DNA of 64,000 nucleotides from a virus: IMG/VR virus record IMGVR_UViG_3300042475_004124, positions 1 to 64,000 of that record; one strand, 5' to 3'. Shown piece by piece: positions 1 to 8,308 of this stretch (position 1 is its first letter; each line of letters starts with the position of its first letter). The notes under the pieces were generated by a model. It saw only the letters and a program-made list of their open reading frames with translations, ran no database searches and was not told where the DNA came from. The position numbers and the translations under genes were made by a program.

Positions 1-422
1 CTCCTATGCCCGCCCCACCAATGGATCCCGCTATGGCTGGGGGTATGCCTCCACCAATGGATCCCGCTATGGCTGGGGGTATGCCTCCACCAATGGATCC
101 CGCTATGGCTGGGGGTATGCCTCCACCAATGGATCCCGCTATGGCTGGGGGTATGCCTCCACCAATGGATATCGTTGGAGAAATCTCCAATATCAAAGCA
201 ATGCTGCAACAAGTCATGGACGCTCAGGTAGCCATGATGCAGGCAATGGCTCCTGCTGGAATGCCTGCTCCTGCGCCTATGCCTCCAATGGATCCTGCCA
301 TGATGGATCCCGCCGCAATGGGTTTGCCTGCAGCTCCTCCGCCAGGTATGGTTGCTCAGGCATCTGATGAGTCGGAAGACTTTACTGTTTTGATGCGATC
401 AATAACGGATCTACTGCGCTGA
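1..422 (+). CDS. Met/Pro-rich repeat protein, 5' end outside window
   Basis: The frame is open to the left edge (a Pro codon precedes the first ATG at position 6), so this is probably the C-terminal part of a longer gene. It begins with four identical 12-residue units, MDPAMAGGMPPP. A short helical stretch follows (about residues 55-80, ISNIKAMLQQVMDAQVAMM), then more Met/Pro/Ala-rich sequence (MPPMDPAMMDPAAMG) and an acidic tail. The low-complexity MDPAMM style recurs near the end of the scaffold-like protein at 12171-13721. The stop overlaps the next start (TGATG), so the two are translationally coupled. I do not recognise a family. Composition and neighbours suggest a virion-internal or scaffold-like protein, but this is inference. 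Confidence 0.75.
   Translation, partial: PMPAPPMDPAMAGGMPPPMDPAMAGGMPPPMDPAMAGGMPPPMDPAMAGGMPPPMDIVGEISNIKAMLQQVMDAQVAMMQAMAPAGMPAPAPMPPMDPAMMDPAAMGLPAAPPPGMVAQASDESEDFTVLMRSITDLLR
21..164 (+). repeat. Four perfect 36-bp tandem repeats
   Basis: Units lie at 21-56, 57-92, 93-128 and 129-164 and are identical at the nucleotide level. Each encodes MDPAMAGGMPPP. Perfect identity including third codon positions points to recent expansion. A diverged fragment precedes the array (6-20) and the start of a fifth unit follows at 165. Confidence 0.95.
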
Positions 423-670
423 TGAGAGCACGTACTCAAAAACGAAACGTTCTGATTCCGGCCAAGTATGAAAAAGAACTGGCTTCGATTTTGATTTACG
501 ACGACCAAGACAGAGTAGTGTTTGCTGTTACCGAGACTGCAGCCGGCACCTATAAATTTACGCATTTAGGTTTGCCGGATTTTGCCAAGGAAGTACAGCA
601 GATTACAGGAATGACTCCGGAGCAGGTAGCTCTGCACAAAATGGACTTACGTGATGGATCCCCTGCTTAA
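422..670 (+). CDS. Small conserved-looking phage protein, unknown function
   Basis: An 82-residue protein whose ATG overlaps the upstream stop (TGATG). It starts very basic (MRARTQKRNVLIP), followed by alternating hydrophobic strands (ILIYDDQDRVVFAVTE, YKFTHLGL) and a C-terminal helix (VQQITGMTPEQVALHKM), consistent with a small alpha/beta fold. Its 3' end overlaps the start of the next gene by about 20 nt. No catalytic motif is visible and I do not recognise it. It lies in the same transcription unit as the RNA polymerase fragment, so it could be an accessory to that enzyme or a virion protein. Confidence 0.7.
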   Translation: MRARTQKRNVLIPAKYEKELASILIYDDQDRVVFAVTETAAGTYKFTHLGLPDFAKEVQQITGMTPEQVALHKMDLRDGSPA

Positions 671-1541
671 ACAATTTCTAATAAAGCAAGCCTACACTCC
701 GCCTGCCTTTCAAGGCAGTCTTATGCCTCCTAATGTATCTCCTACTGATACTCAGGCTTGGGGCTCTGCTCTATCCAAGGATCTGCAGGCCTATGGCCAT
801 TTAAGACCAGGATCTGCGGAATACAATCAAGCAATTAAAACCCGGGGATTCAGTCCTGAGTACATGCAAGGACTTAGCTCCTTGGGGCAAAGAGCACTGC
901 AGATGTCTCAGGATCCTGCAGCAGTTAGAGGATTTGCTTCTGGTAACTTCAGCCCATACGCAGGTCAATTGCTGCAAGGTATAGATCCAGTCCAAGCAGT
1001 AGGCGGATACACCAATGCTGCAAGACTTGGAGCGGGACCAACTCTCCAGGGAGTAGCGGCAGGTGCAACTAGACTAAATGCCAATCCTTTTGCCACTACG
1101 GCTAGCGGGCAATGGGATCCATTTGGATTGCGATCTGGAGCACAGCTAGGAACAGTAGTAGGGCAAAGCGCTGCAAATCAGCAGTTTAGCCAGATGCCAC
1201 AAGCTATCATGGGTAGCTTGGATAGAAACTCTCCGTTGGTTAGATCTTTAATGGCAAATGCTGCCACTACGCATATGTCCAATAAGATCGATGACTGGAC
1301 TTCCGGCATGGGTAGCTTCGGTAGACAGTTGCGAGGACTTGGACAATTCTTATTAGGTATGGGCTCCAGAATGCCTGGCTACGAGTTTATTGCCAATAAA
1401 GCCATAGACTGGTTTGGCCCTGATATGTCCGGAGTGTTTGGCAAGCAGAGTTCTTTGGCTCTTGCTGCGCCATACTCTCATTACAAGGTAATCAAGACTC
1501 AGTGTGGCAGCGAGGTACTCACGCCATGGAACCATCGATAA
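651..1541 (+). CDS. Unknown protein with KQA-type N-terminal leader
   Basis: About 295 residues. Either GTG at 651 or ATG at 654 can start it; both overlap the previous gene. The N-terminus (MDPLLKQFLIKQAYTPP) resembles the ~15-residue hydrophobic leader ending in K-[QK]-A seen on several other proteins here. The body is Gly/Ala/Gln/Ser-rich with few charges (GQRALQMSQDPAAVRGFASG, AAGATRLNANPFATT). It resembles a poorly ordered virion-internal protein more than an enzyme. The last 16 nt overlap the RNA polymerase gene. I do not recognise the family; a packaged head protein is inference from leader and context. Confidence 0.7.
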   Translation: MMDPLLKQFLIKQAYTPPAFQGSLMPPNVSPTDTQAWGSALSKDLQAYGHLRPGSAEYNQAIKTRGFSPEYMQGLSSLGQRALQMSQDPAAVRGFASGNFSPYAGQLLQGIDPVQAVGGYTNAARLGAGPTLQGVAAGATRLNANPFATTASGQWDPFGLRSGAQLGTVVGQSAANQQFSQMPQAIMGSLDRNSPLVRSLMANAATTHMSNKIDDWTSGMGSFGRQLRGLGQFLLGMGSRMPGYEFIANKAIDWFGPDMSGVFGKQSSLALAAPYSHYKVIKTQCGSEVLTPWNHR

Positions 1542-3385
1542 CCACAGTAGGTCAACTGCTCATCAATTCATCGCTTCCCGAGGAACACCGAGACCACGCT
1601 CGAGTCTGGGACAAGTCCTCTATGCGCAAGTTCCTTACTCAGATGGCTACTTCAATGAAGCCAGATGACTACAAGGACATGGTGCAGAAGCTGACTCTAA
1701 TTGGTCTAAAGAGCGCAAGACAGTCGCCTCTATCCAGCTTTACCTTGGAAAGCCTCAAGCCTACCAAGGCCAAGAGCAAGATCACCGACGCTCTTAAAAA
1801 GGACGTTCGAACCATATTACGCACCGTAAAGGATCCCGAGCAGAGAGACGCCGCGATTGTAGATGCGACCTTGAAGTACCAGGACAACCTGGTTGACTCG
1901 GTGTACGACGAGGCCTTGAAGTCCGAGAATCCCTTTGCCATGCAGGTTTACGCAGGCGCCCGTGGAAACAAGAATCAGTTGTCTTCCATGATTGGCACCG
2001 ACTTGATGTATAGCGACAACAAGGGTCGCCCGGTTCCAATCCCAGTCGTCAATTCTTACTCCGAGGGCGTAGATCCGGTCGAGTACTGGGCTGGCTCCTA
2101 CGGTGCTCGCTCAGGCGCCATCGATGTAAAACTGGCAGTAGGTGACGCAGGCTACTTTGCCAAGCGTCTTACAGGCGCAGCTCACCGCTTGGTAGTCACA
2201 GACGAGGATATCGAGGATGGCCAGGGTCTGATGGTTGATACGGATGACCCAGACAACATGGGCTCCATATTGGCTAGAGACGAAGGAGAGTTCAAGAAGG
2301 GTACATACTTGGACTCCAGCATTCTTAAGTCTTTGTCCCAAGCAGGTAAAAAGAGACTTATGATCTATTCTCCCATTGCCGCTGTCAGCGCAATGAACGG
2401 ATTGCCTCGCTGGGCGGCAGGCGTCAGAGAGCACGGTAAGTTGGCCGAGACCGGCATGAATGTCGGCATCACTGCCGCTCAGGCAATTGCTGAACCTGTA
2501 AGCCAAGGCATGCTTAACTCAAAGCACGGTGGCGGTGTTGCAAAGGGCAAAGCTAAGCGCAGTGTTACCGGATTTAACTATTTAAACCAATTAGTAGAAG
2601 TTCCAAAAACCTTTACTGACGGCGCTCCTGTCACGACTGCAGATGGCATTGTAGGTAAGATCGAACCTGCTCCACAGGGCGGTAATTACGTTCACGTAAA
2701 TAATGAAAAATACTATGTGCCTACAGATCAAGCCGTAACCGTCAAGCCAGGCCAGTCCATTGAAGCCGGAGATGCACTCTCAGACGGCATAGTCAATCCT
2801 AAAGATTTGGCAGAATTAAAAGGCATTGGCGAGGCTAGACGCCGTTTTGTCCAGCAGTTCAAGTCTGCCCTACAAGAGAACGGCCTGCCAGCACATCGTA
2901 GAAACGTAGAAGTCGTGGCTCGTGGGCTTATCAATCAGGTGGAAATTACAGAGCCGGACGTAGTTCCTGGCACGTATCCTGAAGATTTGGTCAGCTACGA
3001 CTATCTTGCATCTCGCTACGAACCCAGACAGGGATTCGTATCTGGGGAGCCAGGCAAGTATCTAAATCACTTTTTAGAGAAGCCAATTTTGCACTATTCG
3101 ATTGGAACCCGTATAACTCCAAGTGTTGCTAAGGAGCTAAAAGAAAACGGATTCAATGAAGTGGTTGCGCATAAAAATCCTCCTCCATTTAAGCCAACCA
3201 TGACGAGAGCCATGATGTCACTTATTGGAGATCGAGACTGGATGGTCCAGCTCGGAGGATTTAACCTTAAAAAGACATTCTTGGATAACGTGCAACGTGG
3301 ATCCACATCTCAAATCCACGGCACATCTTGGATTCCCGCCTTGGCTACTGGAGAAATCTCAAAGGGCCCTAAAGGCACTTACTAG
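1526..3385 (+). CDS. RNA polymerase beta' subunit, C-terminal half (split subunit)
   Basis: About 619 residues matching the C-terminal half of multisubunit RNA polymerase beta'. It begins with the TTVG motif (ITTVGQLLINSSLP), as at the funnel region of bacterial beta'. GARGN follows at residues 144-148, then the bridge helix (YGARSGAIDVKLAVGDAGY, 192-210, keeping Gly-Ala-Arg and Asp200). The trigger loop is at about 312-337 (NVGITAAQAIAEPVSQ, then LNSKH with His334). A post-trigger segment resembles the bacterial 'VERGDVISDG..DILRLRG' region (SIEAGDALSDG, LAELKGI). The N-terminal half with the NADFDGD metal site is absent, as in phages with split polymerase subunits. I prefer ATG 1526, with GAGG upstream, over the in-frame GTG at 1502. 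The partner subunits must be encoded elsewhere. Confidence 0.93.
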   Translation: MEPSITTVGQLLINSSLPEEHRDHARVWDKSSMRKFLTQMATSMKPDDYKDMVQKLTLIGLKSARQSPLSSFTLESLKPTKAKSKITDALKKDVRTILRTVKDPEQRDAAIVDATLKYQDNLVDSVYDEALKSENPFAMQVYAGARGNKNQLSSMIGTDLMYSDNKGRPVPIPVVNSYSEGVDPVEYWAGSYGARSGAIDVKLAVGDAGYFAKRLTGAAHRLVVTDEDIEDGQGLMVDTDDPDNMGSILARDEGEFKKGTYLDSSILKSLSQAGKKRLMIYSPIAAVSAMNGLPRWAAGVREHGKLAETGMNVGITAAQAIAEPVSQGMLNSKHGGGVAKGKAKRSVTGFNYLNQLVEVPKTFTDGAPVTTADGIVGKIEPAPQGGNYVHVNNEKYYVPTDQAVTVKPGQSIEAGDALSDGIVNPKDLAELKGIGEARRRFVQQFKSALQENGLPAHRRNVEVVARGLINQVEITEPDVVPGTYPEDLVSYDYLASRYEPRQGFVSGEPGKYLNHFLEKPILHYSIGTRITPSVAKELKENGFNEVVAHKNPPPFKPTMTRAMMSLIGDRDWMVQLGGFNLKKTFLDNVQRGSTSQIHGTSWIPALATGEISKGPKGTY

Positions 3386-3392
3386 TTTTTTG

Positions 3393-3401
3393 TGCTATAA
3401 T
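3393..3401 (+). promoter_or_regulatory. Extended -10 promoter-like element TGCTATAAT
   Basis: A perfect TGnTATAAT lies between the RNA polymerase gene and the next gene, 23 nt before ATG 3425. A clear AAGGAG ribosome binding site lies between. No good -35 hexamer is seen at 16-18 nt. The same nine bases recur at 18869-18877 and 29195-29203. Confidence 0.6.
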
Positions 3402-3424
3402 CTTTCTACCTAAAAGGAGCATTT

Positions 3425-3952
3425 ATGATCAAACAAGCTTACGAACTCGCACAGGTTAAGAAGCCTCTTATTGCGGCGACTTTAATTCACTACAAGCAGG
3501 CAAACAAGGGAACCATGGATATGGAACCCATGATTGGTGGCGCTGAGCCCGGCATGATGGACAAGGCTATGGCTATGGGCAGCGATGCTCTTGAAGCTGG
3601 AAAGCGCTATGGTCCCGGTGTAGGTATCGGCGCAGGCGCAGGCGCTCTTGCCGGCCTTCCCGTTTCTTTGTTGGCCAATGCTGTTTTCGGTAAGGACAAG
3701 AGTCTTCGCGGCTATCTCCGCTCTGCTCTCATGGGTAGCCTCATCGGTGGTGGTCTTGGTGGCCTTGGCGCAGGTGGTCTACAGTACTACGGCGAATCTA
3801 GCCCAGAACGTGGCGCTAAGGTAGATGCCGGAATAGATTATCTTGGTGGCCTTTTCAATAAGGGTATTGGAGCCCTTGGCCTCGGCCAGGGCGTGCAGAA
3901 CCTCCCGGGGTTTAATAGACCTGCTCCTGCTGGAGGTGAAGGGGCAATTTAA
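3425..3952 (+). CDS. Glycine-zipper protein with KQA leader
   Basis: 175 residues, ATG preceded by AAAAGGAG. The N-terminal ~26 residues (MIKQAYELAQVKKPLIAATL.. ending YKQA) are a longer version of the leader on other genes here. A Met/Gly-rich linker follows. Residues ~60-125 form a strong glycine-zipper hydrophobic region (GVGIGAGAGALAGLP, ALMGSLIGGGLGGLGAG) that could make two membrane helices. The stretch LRSALMGSLIGGG matches LKGALMGALIGAG in the minus-strand protein at 61370-61966, so they look paralogous. Its own promoter-like element suggests separate expression. A packaged protein inserted into the host membrane at infection is plausible but inferred. Confidence 0.75.
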   Translation: MIKQAYELAQVKKPLIAATLIHYKQANKGTMDMEPMIGGAEPGMMDKAMAMGSDALEAGKRYGPGVGIGAGAGALAGLPVSLLANAVFGKDKSLRGYLRSALMGSLIGGGLGGLGAGGLQYYGESSPERGAKVDAGIDYLGGLFNKGIGALGLGQGVQNLPGFNRPAPAGGEGAI

Positions 3953-4006
3953 ACTGCCCCTACTGTCGACAGTTTTAATAAAAACTAGTAGTAGATTGGG
4001 ACTAGT
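3940..4006 (+). terminator. Hairpin cluster after glycine-zipper gene (possible terminator)
   Basis: Three inverted repeats follow one another. AGGGGCA (3940-3946) pairs with TGCCCCT (3955-3961) with the stop codon in the loop. The palindrome ACTGTCGACAGT (3962-3973) is followed by TTT. Two ACTAGT hexamers (3984-3989 and 4001-4006) flank an 11-nt loop. The T-run is short, so termination would be weak. Confidence 0.4.
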
Positions 4007-4044
4007 CTAAATAAGGCCCTTTCAATTTACCAAAGGAAAATAAT

Positions 4045-4629
4045 ATGGCAGATAACAATCTTTTTTCAGATCTAGAAAACTATCGTAAACTCTCCGTTGC
4101 TACGCACATCTTCAAGAACACCTCTGGAGGCTCAAGATTCTTTGCATACGTTGGCCCCAACGGCAAGGAACTTGCGAACAACGCTGTAGAGTGCATCTCT
4201 GAGCGTGCTGCAGACTTTACCGGAGTTTTGGCTAAGCAGGCAATCCTGAGAGATATGGCAGATGCTAAGATCAAGTTTGGCACCAACCTTGATTTCTATC
4301 ATCTCAGCCTGTCTTCAAATACCGCCAATACGTCTTTGACCATTCACAAGCCAGGCACTGTAGTGGCAGTATTTATGCGCACTACTGCTGGTCTTGGAGG
4401 AGACGAGACCTTGGTTCTCACTGCCGGTGGCACTAGCGTTGTTAATGCGACTGCTCCTATCTTTACTGCAGCCTCAGCCACTTCAGGAAAGGCTAAAGAG
4501 GCAGCACTACACGCTACTGCAGCTAACCTAGTTATTGCAGGCCAGACTGCAATCAGTGCTAACATCGGTAGCGGTGCCGCAGGAGACACTGCTGAGATTG
4601 TAATCGTTGTTGCCGAGCACAACGTTTAA
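4045..4629 (+). CDS. Probable abundant virion protein (decoration-like)
   Basis: 194 residues, ATG with AAAGGAAA upstream. The N-terminal part is mixed alpha/beta (MADNNLFSDLENYRKLSVAT, FFAYVGPNGKELANNAVECI). The C-terminal part is Ala/Thr/Gly-rich with beta-strand character and no charged active site (TVVAVFMRTTAGLGG, LVIAGQTAISANIGSG), as in phage surface or decoration proteins. It is followed by a GC-rich GAAA-capped hairpin of the same kind that follows the major capsid and tail tube genes, which hints at high expression. I do not recognise a named family; the decoration role is inference. Confidence 0.7.
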   Translation: MADNNLFSDLENYRKLSVATHIFKNTSGGSRFFAYVGPNGKELANNAVECISERAADFTGVLAKQAILRDMADAKIKFGTNLDFYHLSLSSNTANTSLTIHKPGTVVAVFMRTTAGLGGDETLVLTAGGTSVVNATAPIFTAASATSGKAKEAALHATAANLVIAGQTAISANIGSGAAGDTAEIVIVVAEHNV

Positions 4630-4642
4630 TAGCTAACTACTC

Positions 4643-4672
4643 TTACCTGGCGGGGGAAACCCCGTCAGGTAA
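4643..4672 (+). promoter_or_regulatory. GAAA-capped 13-bp RNA hairpin without U-tract
   Basis: TTACCTGGCGGGG pairs with CCCCGTCAGGTAA around a GAAA loop (4656-4659), with one G-T pair. There is no T-run after it, so it is not a classical terminator. It lies 20 nt before ATG 4692. Its relatives are at 15788-15815 and 32645-32668. Confidence 0.75.
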
Positions 4673-4691
4673 ATTCCTATTCGAGATAAAC

Positions 4692-6818
4692 ATGCCTAGA
4701 AAGAATCTCATTAAACTTGCGGACGACGCATCATTCGAGCAGAATTTCTTTCAGCTGGCTTTTGCCTACATTCGGGACAAGATTCCCAATTTGCTCGACT
4801 ACATGCTTGGCTTCGAGGTCGTAAACAAGAACGACGAAGGCACTCAGGCCATCGGCTTGTTCAAGTTTGACGTAGCTGGTCGTCAGTTGTTCGTTCCTGT
4901 CTTCTACAAGAACGGAGAGCTAAAGGGCGCTGAGCTGCTTTACAATCAGAATCAGGACAAGTTCGTACCCAACAAGGAAAACTGGGTTGACACTCTGCTC
5001 AACTCTCGTCCAGAGGAACTGGGAGAGCCTTCAGGCATGTCCCGTGGCGATGTCATGGTCGGCATGCAGTCAGGTTTGGATCTAAGCAAAATCTACAATC
5101 CAACCATTAACACCAAGCTCAGCATGGATAAGATGCAGAGCTTGGCCGTCAACTTTGACTGGACGTTTCCGTCGTTTTTAAAGCAGGCTGACTGCCGTCT
5201 GGCGGATATCTACACTCGTACGCTAATGCAGAATCCAAGACTGCACAAGCTTGCTTCTGAAGCCTATGGCGAGGAGTTGTATGAGGCTCTTAGCTCATGC
5301 AAGCAGGCTAAAGTCGAGCAGCTCGACAACGAGAAGGTGCCAGAGGTAGAGGTCATCGACGCCAATAGCCCTCAACCTGTATTTGAATCAATGACTGATT
5401 CGGAGAAGCAGGAGCTACTGGAGGAGGGCATCGTCCTTCGAGACAATAGAGGCGAAGGAAAGATTCCCTACAAGATTCAGCGCCCAATGAAGCTTAACGC
5501 TGTGGACGGCGCCTGCGTGTACGACCTGCTCATGAAGGGCGGAGCGTTTGCACGTGGCGTAATGATGCCGGAGCTTGGAGTAGACAACTTCAACAAGCAC
5601 GTCTTCATTCCTACCGACAACGACAAAGTCACACCTTGCTGCGTAGAGTCTGTAAAGACCTTTGTTTCTTCTTTTGATGGCGGAACTGAAGCCTTCAAGA
5701 AGTTCTTGGACGGGCTGTCTTCGGCTGAGTCCGCCAAGACTACTGCTGATACTGTCGGAGTTTCCGATAAGCAAGTCTCCTACAATATCTTCGTAGAGGC
5801 AGATGGATCTCAAGCGTCTGCACCTTTCTGTCTAACGGATAAGGTTGAGTTCGACGGCGCCACCACTTACAAGATTCACTATGGCGGCTACCCCATGGAG
5901 AAGGTCGTCGTGTCTCCAGCGTATCGCCGTATGCGACTTATCGACAATACGCTGTATGTACCAAAGGCAGCGAAGGTACACTCGTTCAAGGCGAAGATGT
6001 ACTCCTGCCCAAAGATCGATCTTGGAGACGCTCGAGATATCGACGCAAAGATCAAAGGTCTCTTTGATGAAATTAAGGTTGCCAAGGACAGAAGCGGATT
6101 TACCGCCACTTGCAATGGCAAGCTGCTGTTCAAGCAGGCCACTCGCCGGGACGCATATGTAACTTTGGTTGCCGGCGTAGGATTTGGCATTGATACGGCC
6201 AAGGACGCCTTGAAGAAGGCGGCTGCTCTAGAGGAGGCCAGCTATACCTTCCAGAAAAAGGCTCAAGGCCCGTTCTTTGATCCTGGCATGGTCTTCAATC
6301 CGAACACTCCCCCAGTCCCAATGGGCATGAATCCAACTTTGGGTGTGCCGGAACAGTATCCGCAAGCCGACACTATGAGTGCTATGAGTGGCGCCCCTGG
6401 AAACGTGCTCAATCAGAGAGTCCTAGACGGTATTAGCGGCATGAACCAGACTCAGCCGGCCTTGAATCAGCAGGCCGTCGACAACATCATGCAGGCTGCT
6501 CAGTCAGGCGAGCGCAATGTCTTTGACGTAGCCAATATCTCTGAGCTGATCAATAGAGCCGACATCGATACGCCATTGGATCAGTACATGGTCGATCTCA
6601 ATCAGGCCTTGGACAGACTCGGTCGTATCTACTTCCTGATGCTTTTCCATGGCGATAAGTTCTCTGAGCGCTTTAGCCAGGAAGATATTCCCAGCATGGA
6701 AGAGTCGGTTCGTAATACCTTTAATCACTTAGGCGAGCTGATTCTTAAGCTCAAGGAACGTAAGATTCAGTCTGACTCTGGATCTGCAGTTGAAACAGAC
6801 CTTAACCAATTGGTGTAA
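4692..6818 (+). CDS. Large unrecognised phage protein, probable virion component
   Basis: 708 residues. The start MPRKNLIKLADDASFEQNFF is followed by an alpha-rich region, then a repeated alpha/beta middle (residues ~230-480) with scattered Cys. A linker rich in Pro/Met/Gln (about 520-600, FFDPGMVFNPNTPPVPMGMN) precedes a helical C-terminal domain with a predicted coiled-coil end (IRADIDTPLDQY..LGELILKLKERKIQSD region). Segments such as LFKQATRRDAY and SFLKQADCRLA resemble no enzyme motif known to me. It sits in the same unit as glycine-zipper and head genes, so a structural or ejected role is likely, but I cannot assign one. It is not portal- or terminase-like: no Walker motifs. Confidence 0.75.
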   Translation: MPRKNLIKLADDASFEQNFFQLAFAYIRDKIPNLLDYMLGFEVVNKNDEGTQAIGLFKFDVAGRQLFVPVFYKNGELKGAELLYNQNQDKFVPNKENWVDTLLNSRPEELGEPSGMSRGDVMVGMQSGLDLSKIYNPTINTKLSMDKMQSLAVNFDWTFPSFLKQADCRLADIYTRTLMQNPRLHKLASEAYGEELYEALSSCKQAKVEQLDNEKVPEVEVIDANSPQPVFESMTDSEKQELLEEGIVLRDNRGEGKIPYKIQRPMKLNAVDGACVYDLLMKGGAFARGVMMPELGVDNFNKHVFIPTDNDKVTPCCVESVKTFVSSFDGGTEAFKKFLDGLSSAESAKTTADTVGVSDKQVSYNIFVEADGSQASAPFCLTDKVEFDGATTYKIHYGGYPMEKVVVSPAYRRMRLIDNTLYVPKAAKVHSFKAKMYSCPKIDLGDARDIDAKIKGLFDEIKVAKDRSGFTATCNGKLLFKQATRRDAYVTLVAGVGFGIDTAKDALKKAAALEEASYTFQKKAQGPFFDPGMVFNPNTPPVPMGMNPTLGVPEQYPQADTMSAMSGAPGNVLNQRVLDGISGMNQTQPALNQQAVDNIMQAAQSGERNVFDVANISELINRADIDTPLDQYMVDLNQALDRLGRIYFLMLFHGDKFSERFSQEDIPSMEESVRNTFNHLGELILKLKERKIQSDSGSAVETDLNQLV

Positions 6819-6822
6819 TACT

Positions 6823-7401
6823 ATGATCAAAATTGCAAACAATGTTCACACTATGCTGTTAAAGCAGGCCGCAAGACTAAAAGCAGAAGATGTTCCTTTC
6901 GGAGATCCTAACCACCCGGGGCACGTAGTAGCAGATTATCTTTATGGAGTTCCAGGCTTAATGCCTCTATACGGACACGCTCATGTTAGAAATAACATAT
7001 CGCAAGTTCTAGCTGAGGCTGCAGGCATTCCGTCAGAGGACGTTAGTTGGACTGTAAAGTATCCAATGCTGAGCATGCTTGCTGGTACGTTAGGAGGAGC
7101 TTCAATCGGAGGTCCAGCCGGGTACGGCATTGGAGCAGGACTTGGCGATAAACACCTTGGCGCCATCATCGGCGCTGCAGGCGGAGCATTAGGAGGGGGA
7201 TTATTAACTACCTTAGCTAGAAGAAAAGCCATTAAGGCAATTGCTGAGGAGTTTAATACGGCTAAGAAGCTAAAAAAGCTAGAGCCAGAAAATCTAGGCT
7301 ATTTTGGTAGTGTAGCAAAAGCTCTCCACAGCCCTGTCCATCCAGCTCTCCGAGATGGCATAATTGAGCAGACTGCTGGATTTACTAAAAAGCCTGACTA
7401 A
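6823..7401 (+). CDS. Glycine-zipper protein with MIKIANN leader
   Basis: 192 residues from ATG 6823. An in-frame ATG at 6790 lies inside the previous gene and is less likely, because starting at 6823 gives MIKIANNVHTMLLKQA, nearly the same leader as MIKVANNIQRMLKKA (61966, minus) and MISISHNITTMLLKQA (62929, minus). After the leader comes a soluble segment (~17-84), a glycine-zipper region (~85-125: LGGASIGGPAGYGIGAGLG, IIGAAGGALGGGLL) and a basic helical tail (LARRKAIKAIAEEFNTAKKL). No catalytic motif. A virion-packaged membrane-active protein is a reasonable inference. Confidence 0.8.
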   Translation: MIKIANNVHTMLLKQAARLKAEDVPFGDPNHPGHVVADYLYGVPGLMPLYGHAHVRNNISQVLAEAAGIPSEDVSWTVKYPMLSMLAGTLGGASIGGPAGYGIGAGLGDKHLGAIIGAAGGALGGGLLTTLARRKAIKAIAEEFNTAKKLKKLEPENLGYFGSVAKALHSPVHPALRDGIIEQTAGFTKKPD

Positions 7402-7411
7402 ATAAGACGTA

Positions 7412-8308
7412 ATGCGTAGAGCAAACGTATCTTTATCGAATCGCCAGCCGGCACCACGTAGACTTAAAAGTCCAGACTGGCGCTATAACTATGTAGTCAA
7501 ACTACTAGACGAATGGCGTGAACCCCGCAAGGACGACGATAAGTACGTAAGAGAACTCTACGCACTGCTCAAGGTAATTCGCCAAGAGCCGGTCGACGTT
7601 GTCGAGGCGTACAAAGACGCTCATCCAGACATTGCTGACGCTCTCATGCTCTACGAGAATGGGCCTTCGTATCGCCTGGACGTCGACACCCGTGTACTAG
7701 CCAGCTACTCCTTTGAGGAAGTCGCAAAGGTAGTTGGGCACGAAGCACCTGTCGTCGAATACTACGTCAAATGCTTCTTTGACGTTTTGGACAACCTGAC
7801 TAATTACGGTTACTTAAACCGTTGGGTCATAGAGCCAATCATGCGCTCTGCTCCGTTCAGCACAGAGGCTTTCTGGAAACGAGTAGCTATCTTTGGTGGT
7901 CGAGAGATGATCGAAGCCATTGAGAAGTGCTCTCAGCATCAGATGCAAAAGCTTTTTGAGACATTATTTGACAACTTGGTATTGTCCAAGGGTATCCAGG
8001 CTGCCAACGGCATTATGCCTAATGCTAGAAATGCCACCGAGCTTATTGGACTAGCCAAGGACAATATTAATGAGCGCAAGAAGATTGAGGCTATCTTCGG
8101 TGGAGTAAAGGAAGACGATACCTTTACATCTCAGATCGTCAGCGTAATGCTGAAATCTTTCACCTTTGGTCTTATGAATCACAATGCCTTGCCAGCAGAT
8201 CCTATTAGATCGGGGCAGTATTCTGATCAGGACCTGGCAGCCCTACATCCCAATAATCCTCCTCGTTTTGTTGAAAATCAAAATCAGGGTAAAATAGAGC
8301 AACAATGA
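7412..8308 (+). CDS. Unrecognised alpha-helical protein, 298 aa
   Basis: It starts strongly basic (MRRANVSLSNRQPAPRRLKS) and continues almost wholly helical. Two segments could be helix-turn-helix-like (VDVVEAYKDAHPDIADALMLY at ~55-80 and LASYSFEEVAKVVGHEAPVV at ~100-120), the second resembling a small DNA-binding or packaging-associated fold. The tail is disordered and Asn/Pro-rich. Its stop overlaps the next ATG (CAATGA). I could not match it to a family. A DNA-binding role is speculative; conserved head-gene neighbours suggest a structural or packaging accessory function. Confidence 0.7.
   Translation: MRRANVSLSNRQPAPRRLKSPDWRYNYVVKLLDEWREPRKDDDKYVRELYALLKVIRQEPVDVVEAYKDAHPDIADALMLYENGPSYRLDVDTRVLASYSFEEVAKVVGHEAPVVEYYVKCFFDVLDNLTNYGYLNRWVIEPIMRSAPFSTEAFWKRVAIFGGREMIEAIEKCSQHQMQKLFETLFDNLVLSKGIQAANGIMPNARNATELIGLAKDNINERKKIEAIFGGVKEDDTFTSQIVSVMLKSFTFGLMNHNALPADPIRSGQYSDQDLAALHPNNPPRFVENQNQGKIEQQ

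Noticed and set aside
1502-1525. GTG start for the RNA polymerase gene giving eight extra residues
   Set aside because: No ribosome binding site before it; the ATG at 1526 has GAGG upstream and begins close to the TTVG motif.
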